Shown one piece after another: positions 15,821 through 22,814 of a stretch of DNA of 23,341 bases. This stretch comes from JAZDKP01 sp043802925. GTDB taxonomy: Bacteria > Fibrobacterota > OXYB2-FULL-49-7 > JAEUSG01. The stretch's first letter is position 1; every line of letters begins with the position of its first letter. The notes under the pieces were generated by a model. That model had not been told where the DNA came from and made no database searches. It was given only the letters and a program-made list of their open reading frames with translations. The position numbers and the translations under genes were made by a program. The stretch spans positions 1 through 23,341 of the forward strand of contig JAZDKP010000022.1 in NCBI GenBank assembly GCA_043802925.1. Reading direction: 5' to 3'.

Positions 15821-16024
15821 TCAGTTGGTTTCGTCGTCCTTGATGGTGACCACGCGGCCGTCCAGGACTTTTCCCAGGGCTTCGGTCGTGACTTTGACCT
15901 TGAGCTCGCGGTTGTCGAGTTTGACCTGGTCGTTAATCATGCGCGCGGTTTGCGAGGAGACGTTGCAGAGTTCGTAATAATTGGTGTCATTCTTGTCAAG
16001 TTCTTCGCTGAAGTTCCGTTTCAT
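15821..16024 (-). CDS. rpoZ: RNA polymerase omega subunit
   Basis: A 67-residue protein matching the omega subunit, which helps assemble beta' into core RNA polymerase. The conserved segment is NYYELCNVSSQTARMIND near 15-32 (family pattern R[YF]xLVxVxxxRAxQL), followed by KVTTEALGKVLDGRV. It is slightly short and divergent, lacking the usual Arg-Ala-x-Gln, but position between yicC and coaBC is the classic place for rpoZ. GAGTCC with GGAG-like bases precedes the ATG. Confidence 0.85.
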   Translation of the reverse strand: MKRNFSEELDKNDTNYYELCNVSSQTARMINDQVKLDNRELKVKVTTEALGKVLDGRVVTIKDDETN

Positions 16025-16052
16025 AAAGAGGGACTCCTTATTTGGTTGTGGT

Positions 16053-16943
16053 TTATTCCAGGTTCTGTATCTGCTCGCGCATACGTTCGGTCTCCTCCTT
16101 GAGGACCAGGCAGCACTGGATGATGCCGCTGTGGCCCGCCTTGGAGGAGATGGTGTTGGCCTCGCGGTTGATTTCCTGCACCAGGAAGTTCAGTTTTTTC
16201 CCCACCCCGCCGCCCGTGTGCAGGGTCTCCTGCAGCTGGTCACAATGGCTTTTCAGCCGCGTCAGTTCTTCGGTGATGTCGGTCCGTTCCGCGAGCAGCG
16301 ACGTTTCAAGGAAGAGGCGGGAACGGAGGGATTCGTCGGCCGCGGCCACGAGTTCGCCGAATTTTCGCGTCAGTTTTTCCCGCGATGCCTCGGCGCGTTC
16401 GGGCGCCTGCTTTTCGATTTTCGCGATCTCCTGCTGAATGCAGCGGTTGCGGTCGGCGAGGTCATCGGCAAGATGGGCCCCTTCGCAGGCGCGCATCTCG
16501 TTCAGTGATGTGACGGCGTTGCGGACCGCGGAAAGGACGTCCTGTTCGAATTCCGCATCCGGCTCTGAGTCGTTGGACTGAAGCACGCCGGGCATCTGGA
16601 GCAGTTCCGCGAGCGTGGGCTGTTCCTTGTACTTGAGCGCGCGCGCGGCTTTTTCAAAAATCTTTTTATAGACCAGGGCCAGGTCCATATTCAAGCGCGG
16701 CGCGATGGAAGACATCTGTTCCGGTGCGTTCAGGTGGACAACGAGCGTGCCGCGTTCGATGGATCCGTTTACGACTTGCATGACCGCGGCTTCGAGCGAG
16801 GGGGTCAGCCGGAGTCCGCGAAGCTGGCATTCGAAGTAGCGGTTGTTCACGGCCTTGATTTCAGCCTTGACCTTCCGTTTTTTTGAACTGGATGTTCCCC
16901 GGCCAAAACCGGTCATGCTGTAGATGGGTAAACTTTTAGGCAT
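16053..16943 (-). CDS. yicC: YicC family endoribonuclease
   Basis: A 296-residue YicC/YloC protein. The N-terminus has the family signature YSMTGFGRG near 8-16 and AEIKAVNNRYFE near 27-38. The middle is strongly helical and charged, and the C-terminus (DUF1732 part) has LNFLVQEINREANTISSKA near 250-268. Members are metal-dependent hexameric endoribonucleases implicated in RNA turnover. Length is normal. It starts three bases after the small membrane-protein gene and is followed at 28 bases by rpoZ; gmk, commonly between the two, is missing. Confidence 0.95.
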   Translation of the reverse strand: MPKSLPIYSMTGFGRGTSSSKKRKVKAEIKAVNNRYFECQLRGLRLTPSLEAAVMQVVNGSIERGTLVVHLNAPEQMSSIAPRLNMDLALVYKKIFEKAARALKYKEQPTLAELLQMPGVLQSNDSEPDAEFEQDVLSAVRNAVTSLNEMRACEGAHLADDLADRNRCIQQEIAKIEKQAPERAEASREKLTRKFGELVAAADESLRSRLFLETSLLAERTDITEELTRLKSHCDQLQETLHTGGGVGKKLNFLVQEINREANTISSKAGHSGIIQCCLVLKEETERMREQIQNLE

Positions 16944-16946
16944 AAA

Positions 16947-17156
16947 TTAAAAAAGATTATTAACGATAAAACCTACTGAAAGCACCGTGACATATAAAAG
17001 CCAAACCAGCCGGATGGGGTAATCAAGATAGATGTCGGAAGGGGTGAGATCTTTTTTCCGGATGCGGAGTGCCAGGAGTTCGACATTCCGGTACCACGAA
17101 AAGCCGGTAAGGACCACGGCAATAAGGCCAACTAAAATAATAATAAGCGTAAGCAT
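16947..17156 (-). CDS. Small two-helix membrane protein
   Basis: This 69-residue protein has two hydrophobic segments (about 2-18 and 50-67) joined by a basic loop with LALRIRKKDLTPSD, so both ends probably face the periplasm or the loop faces the cytoplasm. I do not recognise a family. AAGGG six bases before the ATG supports translation. It is the first gene of the yicC run and ends three bases before yicC, so it is expressed with it. Confidence 0.7.
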   Translation of the reverse strand: MLTLIIILVGLIAVVLTGFSWYRNVELLALRIRKKDLTPSDIYLDYPIRLVWLLYVTVLSVGFIVNNLF

Positions 17157-17218
17157 GTCAACCCTTTGCTAATAAAAGGTTTACGTAAAATACAATTCTT
17201 CACGCCGGATATCAATAA

Positions 17219-17244
17219 AAAAAGGCAAGTAAACTTGCCTTTTT
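17219..17244 (-). terminator. Rho-independent terminator in a divergent gap
   Basis: AAAAAGGCAAG (17219-17229) pairs perfectly with CTTGCCTTTTT (17234-17244) around a TAAA loop. On the minus strand the second arm runs into seven T residues, on the plus strand into five, so it can act both ways but better for minus-strand transcripts. It sits between two divergent genes, where no terminator is needed, so the transcript it serves is not obvious. Confidence 0.75.
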
Positions 17245-17437
17245 AATGAGGTTGAAGAAAGTTTGAACCGCTCTTACGAAGGCCCTAAACAGTTTGGGGA
17301 AGCATTTAAAGCCAACGGGCACCAAGGGAAGGTGCATGGTCCTTGCTTTCATTCTTTTTATCGGAAGGTTTCAAGTATCACTTTAGCTTTTATTTTACGG
17401 TTGATATCGGTGCTCAGGATTCGTATTTTTTTGAAAA

Positions 17438-19612
17438 ATGGCTATTTTCTGTAAAAATCGTAAAGGAATTCTTTATTCCATTCTGATAACCATGGCAGCT
17501 GTTCTGCCGGTACAGGCCCGGGTTACTGCGGCAGAAGTCCAGGCCGCTCTAACGGCTTGGGATATTGTCAATATGGATACGCTTCGATTCAGACAATCGG
17601 GGCTCCTCCCGGTTAAATGTCTTACTCCGTATATGCCGGCATTGACATCCTCGCCGGTTATTTTTGCCAAGACACTCGGGTCCCGGCAGGCCGCGCATCT
17701 TGACCGCACCTATGCTTCCCCGCGCGCCGCGGGTCGCTATGTCATCCATTATACCTCCACGGCTTCCGACCCGGATGCAGTACCCGCCCTGGATGTCGAG
17801 TCACTCACGGCTTCGGGCTGGATGGCCGGTGCGGACGGGGTGTCCGACTATGTGCAGTGGGCTGCGGCCGCGCTGGACTCGGTCATTCCTTATATCGCGC
17901 AGACACTCGGATATGCGTTCAACGGAGCCGTGCTGCGCGTTTACATGCACAACCTCGGCAATGTATACGGTTATGCCATTCCGGGCACCGATAGCCTTGA
18001 ACTTGACAACGACATGTCTTTTTTGCCCCTCTCTGGGTCCGTCACACGCAAACAGGGGTATGAGGTGACCGTTGCGCATGAGTTCTTTCACCGGATCCAG
18101 TTCGGGTATACGGAAAACATCAACTTCTTTAACGAAGCGTCCGCAGCATGGATGGAGGACGAGGTCTATCCTGACGTCAACGATTATATCCAGTACGTAG
18201 AGTCTCCCTCCAGCCTGCTTCTCAAGCCGGAGGTTCCGCTCGATGGGGCCGGGACACAGGATTATGATCGGTTAATCTGGGCAAAATTTCTGGACGAACG
18301 TTACGGTGCTGTTGTCAACCGGCGCGCCTGGGAGATTTACGGTTCAGGCATCAACGGAACGCGGGAGGTCTTTACACGTGCGCTTCAGTATCTGGATCCT
18401 CTGCTGACTTTTCCGGAGGCCTTTTCAGAATTCGGCCGGTGGATTTTCTATACCGGCGAGCGGAGCGCGTATGCGGACACGACCTTTGGCGATGCCGCGC
18501 TTTGGCCTGCGGTTAGCGTTGGTACGGCTGACATCAGCACCTTCATCGAAGGTGCCATGGACACTCTCCTGCCTCTGTCGCTCCAGTATCATCTCCTGCA
18601 GGGGCGTGTGGATGGCCAGGACGTGGGGTTCACCGTGGCGTCCAACACGGATTCGATGGTTTATTTTTCCGCGGAACTGCGCTCCCTGCCCATACAGAAT
18701 ATTTCCGAATCACTGCTTGTGACCCCGGCCTCCCTGGCCTACTTGAGTGGCTGGTCCTCCTCGCAGCACTATTCCGAATATTATGGCGTCTTCAATCCGA
18801 ATTCGGACCAGAAAAGACTCACCGGCATGACCAGCGATTCCATCTTCCTGTTCCAGACGGGCGACTCGGTGGTTCGCGATACCTGCGGGTTTCGCCTCGT
18901 GAAGATTTTTCTGGACAGTGTTACCTATCGGCTAAAGGATTCGACCGGGCAGCCGGACACCGCGGGCACCCGCCTCTTTACCCTGCTCTATACCAGCGGC
19001 GCTTCCATTACCAGGGAGCTGGGCTTGGGGAGTTATAACCACCTGTACCGCGTGGCGGTCAGCCCGGTTCTCGATAGCCTGATAACGGCCGGAACCCTAT
19101 CCCTGCGGTTTGAATTCATCGATACGACCGGTGCCTCGCGCCAATTTACGCTCATGGCCTTTGATTCCGTGTCATTGGCGGGTGTCACATTCGATTGGAC
19201 GGGTCAGAACCGGGTGTTGGCCTACGGCAAGGTGCGGACGGTTGCAAACGCGGCCGGCGAAAAGGTCTTTTTTATCGGACTCAAGGATGTTTTTGAAGCG
19301 CGGGCGTTTCCGAATCCCGTCTATTCCGATCAGGACCTTTTTTCCGTGGTCGACAATTCCAAAAGCGAAACCTCGGTCTGCCGCATTTACACGTTGTCCG
19401 GCGCGCTGGTGCGCGAGCTGAAGGCGGGACGTGTTGCCGAAAGCGTACGGACCGGGGCCTCTGTTTCGTCCCAGCGGCTCTTTCTCTGGGACCTCCGGAA
19501 CGGGGCGGGTCGCCGCGTTGTCCCTGGTATTTATTTATATTACCTGTCAGGGGGACGCGGCATGGTTTCGGAAAGGGGAAAATTTGCGGTTCTTGGAAAA
19601 AAACGCGGGTAG
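17438..19612 (+). CDS. Secreted zinc metallopeptidase, MXAN_6640-like, with C-terminal sorting-type domain
   Basis: A 724-residue exported protein. It has a signal peptide (about 1-27, cut after VQA), an N-terminal peptidase region and a C-terminal domain. The zinc motif is H214-E-F-F-H218 in VTVAHEFFHRIQ, with E233 in NEASAAWMEDEVY as the probable third ligand; this arrangement is that of the MXAN_6640 family of putative metalloproteases. The final 100 residues start with AFPNPVYSDQ and end with PGIYLYYLSGG and GKFAVLG, resembling type IX secretion C-terminal signals. The substrate is unknown. No strong Shine-Dalgarno precedes ATG 17438, but the signal peptide needs it. The next gene starts inside its 3' end. 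Confidence 0.87.
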   Translation: MAIFCKNRKGILYSILITMAAVLPVQARVTAAEVQAALTAWDIVNMDTLRFRQSGLLPVKCLTPYMPALTSSPVIFAKTLGSRQAAHLDRTYASPRAAGRYVIHYTSTASDPDAVPALDVESLTASGWMAGADGVSDYVQWAAAALDSVIPYIAQTLGYAFNGAVLRVYMHNLGNVYGYAIPGTDSLELDNDMSFLPLSGSVTRKQGYEVTVAHEFFHRIQFGYTENINFFNEASAAWMEDEVYPDVNDYIQYVESPSSLLLKPEVPLDGAGTQDYDRLIWAKFLDERYGAVVNRRAWEIYGSGINGTREVFTRALQYLDPLLTFPEAFSEFGRWIFYTGERSAYADTTFGDAALWPAVSVGTADISTFIEGAMDTLLPLSLQYHLLQGRVDGQDVGFTVASNTDSMVYFSAELRSLPIQNISESLLVTPASLAYLSGWSSSQHYSEYYGVFNPNSDQKRLTGMTSDSIFLFQTGDSVVRDTCGFRLVKIFLDSVTYRLKDSTGQPDTAGTRLFTLLYTSGASITRELGLGSYNHLYRVAVSPVLDSLITAGTLSLRFEFIDTTGASRQFTLMAFDSVSLAGVTFDWTGQNRVLAYGKVRTVANAAGEKVFFIGLKDVFEARAFPNPVYSDQDLFSVVDNSKSETSVCRIYTLSGALVRELKAGRVAESVRTGASVSSQRLFLWDLRNGAGRRVVPGIYLYYLSGGRGMVSERGKFAVLGKKRG
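19572..19578 (+). promoter_or_regulatory. Ribosome binding site deciding a TTG start
   Basis: AAAGGGG, inside the metallopeptidase gene, lies five bases before TTG 19584. It favours that start for the lipoprotein over the in-frame TTG at 19593 and over a much longer upstream extension that would bury the signal peptide. Confidence 0.5.
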
Positions 19613-20177
19613 GACGGGCCGGTGTGCGGCCCTGCTCAGCCTTTTGGCCGCGTTCTTTCTGTGCGGTTGCGCTGCTGAAAAAAAAATCATCCTGCCGGTC
19701 GACGCACGTTTTGCCAATCTCTCTTACGACGGGTATGTCAACGAGTCCGGCATCACACAACTTGAGAACTGGCCCGCGGACACGGCCCAGTCCCGCATCC
19801 TGCTCGAAAACTTTAACAATATCAGCGCGTCGCTCCAGGCTGAGTTGAAAAAATATGCGCGTAAGGGCCGCTATAACTTCGTGGAACGCCGGGACCTGGC
19901 CTCCCTTGTGGTCCAGCTCTATTTCCTTCCCTACGAGTTCAAGGACAATGCCCTGACCCTGCCCGTGGAGCTCCGCGTCACGGACCTCCGCAGCGGGCTC
20001 ACCATCAAGCGCGCCTTTGTGGGGTATGCCGAGCAGCCCCGTAAAAAGGCCGGCCCTGTGCTTGACAATAACTATTATTTCCATCTCTACGGTGTATTGC
20101 TTGGGCAGGCCTGGCGTTCCTTCCCGGGTTGGCAGATTGCCCAGCTGTTCTATCCGCACGAGGAAAACAGCTATTGA
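19584..20177 (+). CDS. Predicted outer-membrane lipoprotein of unknown function
   Basis: From TTG 19584 the product is 197 residues with a lipoprotein signal: basic start, hydrophobic ALLSLLAAFF, and the lipobox L26-C-G-C29. Asp does not follow the Cys, so Lol-dependent transfer to the outer membrane is likely. The mature part has a stretch resembling small envelope stress or assembly lipoproteins (YNFVERRDLASLVVQLYFLP, then VELRVTDLRSGL), but I cannot name a family. The start overlaps the metallopeptidase gene by 29 bases, so the two are probably coupled. No ATG or GTG is available near the signal peptide. Confidence 0.75.
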   Translation: MRFLEKNAGRTGRCAALLSLLAAFFLCGCAAEKKIILPVDARFANLSYDGYVNESGITQLENWPADTAQSRILLENFNNISASLQAELKKYARKGRYNFVERRDLASLVVQLYFLPYEFKDNALTLPVELRVTDLRSGLTIKRAFVGYAEQPRKKAGPVLDNNYYFHLYGVLLGQAWRSFPGWQIAQLFYPHEENSY

Positions 20178-20234
20178 AATCCGGGCATCCAACAAATTAG
20201 TTTAGAAAAAAACGACATTGGCAAGGAGCGGAAC

Positions 20235-21038
20235 ATGGTTAAAATCCTGATGGGCCTTACCCTCGCGCTGCTCGCGTGCGGCATGGCTGTTTCACAGGGC
20301 CAGCCGGCCGCTGCCCCTGCATCTGCAACTGTTGTGGCCCCGGCAACTTCCGAGGTCCCGGCCGACTCCGAGACCGGCCCTTTTGTGCCGCTGCCGTCCA
20401 AGCTCACCGGCAATCTCAAGGAATGTCCGCAGGACATGGAATACATCATCGTGGACTATAACCCCAAGCGCATCTATGAAATCTGCATTGACAGGTACGA
20501 ATACCCCAACCAGAAGGGGCTCTTCCCCCGCACGGGTATAACCTGGTATCAGGCCAAGCAGCTGTGCAACAAGCAGGGAAAGTATCTCTGTTCTGACCGG
20601 CAGTGGCTCGAGGCCTGTCAGGGCATGAACAACTGGGACTTTGGATATTACAATGTCTTTGATGCTGAAAAGTGCAACGTGCAGTCCGAAGCGGCCCACA
20701 AATCCGGCGACCATCCCGAATGTAAAACCCGCAACTACGAGGTTTTTGACCTCATCGGCAACGTGCGCGAGTGGACCGCGGGTGGCGGTGTGGGTGCCAG
20801 CGGCGGCACCTTCAAGAACGGCCGCGGCGCGCGCTGTTCGCGCTGGGACCCGCTCTCCCTCAAACAGGGCTACGACGACGTGGGCTTCCGCTGTTGCGTC
20901 AAGGTCAACACGGGCCGGTATGGCAAGGTCTCCATGGATATGCTCAAAAACAAAGGCGATGTTGCGCCCGCGGCTGATTCCCTTGGCACGGACCTTCCCG
21001 AAACACCCCCGACCCAGGGCGCGCCTGTTTCAAAGTGA
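20235..21038 (+). CDS. Exported SUMF1/FGE-like domain protein
   Basis: A 267-residue protein with an N-terminal export signal; LLAC at 12-15 could be a lipobox, though it lies early. After a Pro/Ala-rich linker (about 22-55) comes a formylglycine-generating-enzyme (SUMF1) domain: CIDRYEYPN at 84-92, ITWYQAKQLC near 102-111, YLCSDRQWLEACQG, YEVFDLIGNVREWT at 168-181 and DDVGFRCC at 214-221. The Cys pair that makes formylglycine in true FGE (GGSFLCHxSYC) is not kept: the region reads GGTFKNGRGARC. It is therefore probably a non-enzymatic SUMF1 fold, as in the GldK and GldJ lipoproteins of type IX secretion. AAGGAG lies six bases before the ATG. Its stop overlaps the PHP gene. Confidence 0.87.
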   Translation: MVKILMGLTLALLACGMAVSQGQPAAAPASATVVAPATSEVPADSETGPFVPLPSKLTGNLKECPQDMEYIIVDYNPKRIYEICIDRYEYPNQKGLFPRTGITWYQAKQLCNKQGKYLCSDRQWLEACQGMNNWDFGYYNVFDAEKCNVQSEAAHKSGDHPECKTRNYEVFDLIGNVREWTAGGGVGASGGTFKNGRGARCSRWDPLSLKQGYDDVGFRCCVKVNTGRYGKVSMDMLKNKGDVAPAADSLGTDLPETPPTQGAPVSK

Positions 21039-21826
21039 CCCGCATTCAGCGTTTTCTCCGGCGTTTTGCCGACCGTGACTGGCACCTCCACGACAGTCAT
21101 TCCCATGACGGACAGGGCCTTCCGGTCGATTTTGCCCGCATCGCACGCATGCGCGGCCTTGTTTCCATCGGGTTCTCCAACCATATCGAAACGTTAGAAC
21201 CTTCCACGGGCCGTTTCAGCGTTAAGATTCCGCGCGACCTCGAACGGCTGCAGCGTGCGCGCCTGGTGGTTGAAGCCGCGCGCAAGGAGTTCCCGGACCT
21301 GGAAATAAGGATGGGGGTGGAGGTCGAGAACAACCCGCGTTGCTATGGTGTCATGGAGGAAATTTTCGACGACGTGCCCTTTGATTACGTCATCGGTTCC
21401 ATTCACCTGGTCGATGGGATCCCCATTACCTCTCCGGGATGCATTCCTTTCCTGAAAAAGCACTCTCCGGCTGAAATGTATCAGAAATATTACAGGGAAA
21501 TGGCGGATTTCATGGAATGGGGGCGCTTTGACATTCTTGGCCACGCGGACATTATCCGGCGCTACATGGTCGAAGTCTATCCCGGTTTTAGACCGGTCAT
21601 TCCTTACGACATTCTCCGGAACATCTTCACGCTTATGCGGTCGCGGGGCCAGGGGATTGAAATCAACACCGGCGGGCTTTTCCAGGCGCCCCGCGACACC
21701 TATCCCACCGAGGAAATTGTTGAAATTGCGATGGACTGCGGGGTGGAAAGGTTTTCGTTTGGTTCAGATGCGCATAGACCGGAGGATACGGGACAAGGCT
21801 TTGAAATGTTCAGAAAAGAGGATTAG
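21035..21826 (+). CDS. PHP-family phosphoesterase (histidinol-phosphatase-like)
   Basis: A 263-residue PHP-domain enzyme. Metal ligands typical of the HisK-type fold are present: HLHDSHSHDG near 17-26, EVEN near 95, SIHLVDG near 123-129, GHADII near 165-170 and GSDAHRPEDTG near 247-257. Such proteins dephosphorylate histidinol phosphate or other small phosphates using a trinuclear metal site; without his genes nearby the substrate is uncertain. The GTG start overlaps the SUMF1 gene stop (GTGA). The 3' end overlaps the convergent flgM stop by four bases. Confidence 0.9.
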   Translation: MTRIQRFLRRFADRDWHLHDSHSHDGQGLPVDFARIARMRGLVSIGFSNHIETLEPSTGRFSVKIPRDLERLQRARLVVEAARKEFPDLEIRMGVEVENNPRCYGVMEEIFDDVPFDYVIGSIHLVDGIPITSPGCIPFLKKHSPAEMYQKYYREMADFMEWGRFDILGHADIIRRYMVEVYPGFRPVIPYDILRNIFTLMRSRGQGIEINTGGLFQAPRDTYPTEEIVEIAMDCGVERFSFGSDAHRPEDTGQGFEMFRKED

Positions 21827-22134
21827 CTGATACCGAAGTCCTTCATTATTTTTTCGGCCAGGCTGTCGATGAACTGTTCGGAATTGTAATAGCCGCTTTT
21901 GATGCGTTCTTTAACTTCCTGGACCCTTTCCGCCCGGATTTCGGGCTGGGCTGCAGCCTGCGTTTTGACGGTGTTTATGTCCGAAGCGGTTGCGCTCAAG
22001 CGTTGGGCATCGGAGGAGATGGAGGAGGAATCTGTGGCGCGCGGGGCCTTGGAGGCCGACGCCGCTTTTCGACCCTGATCAATCTTCTTGACCGCGTCGA
22101 CATTAAACTGTGAGACTATGCTTTGTATTCTCAT
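21823..22134 (-). CDS. flgM: Anti-sigma-28 factor FlgM
   Basis: FlgM holds the flagellar sigma factor FliA inactive until the hook is finished, when it is exported. This 103-residue protein has a Ser/Ala-rich, probably unfolded first half and the family's C-terminal sigma-binding helices, ERVQEVKERIKSGYYNSEQFIDSLAEKIMKDF at about 69-100 (pattern Rhx-x-h-x-x-x-I-x-x-G-x-Y). AAGGG precedes the ATG. A sigma-28 promoter lies directly upstream, so FlgM is made under the factor it inhibits. No other flagellar gene is in the window. Confidence 0.88.
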   Translation of the reverse strand: MRIQSIVSQFNVDAVKKIDQGRKAASASKAPRATDSSSISSDAQRLSATASDINTVKTQAAAQPEIRAERVQEVKERIKSGYYNSEQFIDSLAEKIMKDFGIS

Positions 22135-22444
22135 ATCTATTATCCCTTATTGTAAGTATCGGCAGAATATTAAAAAACTTTAATCGAATTTATTGATAAA
22201 GATAATCATAAAAAACAAATAAATCAACAAGAATGCAAATAAGCTGGTGTTTGGACTCACCAAATTGCCCGTTTTTTATCGCATTGCCCATATGCTCTTC
22301 GTTTCAATTAGGCATAAGTTCCGGAGTGCGGGCAAAGATTTTCACTATAATACAAAGATATCATACTAAAATAATTGTATTACCCATTCGCAAATTTTAT
22401 TTTGTCTTGAGAGAAACTAAGCCACTTAACAAGGGAGTTACGAT
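22135..22444. other. Divergent intergenic region, 310 bases
   Basis: AT-rich gap between flgM and the coiled-coil protein gene. It contains the flgM sigma-28 promoter at the left. A TATAAT hexamer at 22346-22351 could be the -10 of the plus-strand gene, but no matching -35 is evident. A TTGCCCG/CGGGCAA inverted pair is spaced too far apart to judge. An open frame across the middle (from 22233) lacks a ribosome binding site and coding character, so I do not call a gene. Confidence 0.5.
22156..22182 (-). promoter_or_regulatory. Sigma-28 (FliA) flagellar promoter for flgM
   Basis: On the minus strand, TAAA (22182-22179), a spacer of exactly 15 bases, and GCCGATAC (22163-22156) match the FliA consensus TAAA-N15-GCCGATAA at all but the last base. 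It ends about 20 bases before the flgM ATG. Placement, spacing and the identity of the gene agree, as in enteric flgM class 3 transcription. Confidence 0.8.
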
Positions 22445-22792
22445 ATGGCGGACAAACTCGATGAACTGAAAAACCTTCTGATTGGCGATGAACTTCGCCG
22501 TTTCGACACCCGTTTTCTCGAATTCGGCGACAAACTGCGCCAGCTTTCCGAATCCGCGGGCAGCAGCGATGAAGTGAATAAAATCCGCCAGTACACGGAC
22601 GAACAGGTCAACCGTCTCGAAGAAAAGATTTCCCGGCTCCAGAAGGACGTCAAGACCGGTTTTGAGAAAATCATCGACACGGTCAATGCCCAGTTCAAAG
22701 GCATGCAGGCAGACCTCGACCGCAGCAAGGTCGAAATCGAGACCATGCGCAAGAAGTTCGACGGCTTCAAGCAGCTCTTCGTCGACAAATAA
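22445..22792 (+). CDS. Small coiled-coil protein
   Basis: A 115-residue protein with no signal or membrane segment, almost wholly helical and heptad-patterned, for example LRRFDTRFLEFGDKLRQL near 16-33, QYTDEQVNRLEEKISRLQKD near 50-69 and later MQADLDRSKVEIETMRKK. Such proteins act as spacers, filament parts or regulators; I do not recognise a family. GGGAG seven bases before the ATG supports the start. It stands alone between flgM and a secreted-protein gene, with no promoter I can defend. Confidence 0.8.
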   Translation: MADKLDELKNLLIGDELRRFDTRFLEFGDKLRQLSESAGSSDEVNKIRQYTDEQVNRLEEKISRLQKDVKTGFEKIIDTVNAQFKGMQADLDRSKVEIETMRKKFDGFKQLFVDK

Positions 22793-22814
22793 CCTTGTTT
22801 AATTAAGAAAGAAA

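Noticed and set aside
17212..17352. 46-codon minus-strand frame in the divergent gap
   Set aside because: Its stop lies beyond a strong terminator, and there is no good ribosome binding site, so a protein is unlikely.
17263..17454. Plus-strand frame upstream of the metallopeptidase
   Set aside because: No ribosome binding site, overlaps the start of a better gene and has no domain.
22233..22469. Plus-strand frame in the flgM upstream gap
   Set aside because: AT-rich intergenic composition, no ribosome binding site, and overlap with the coiled-coil gene start.
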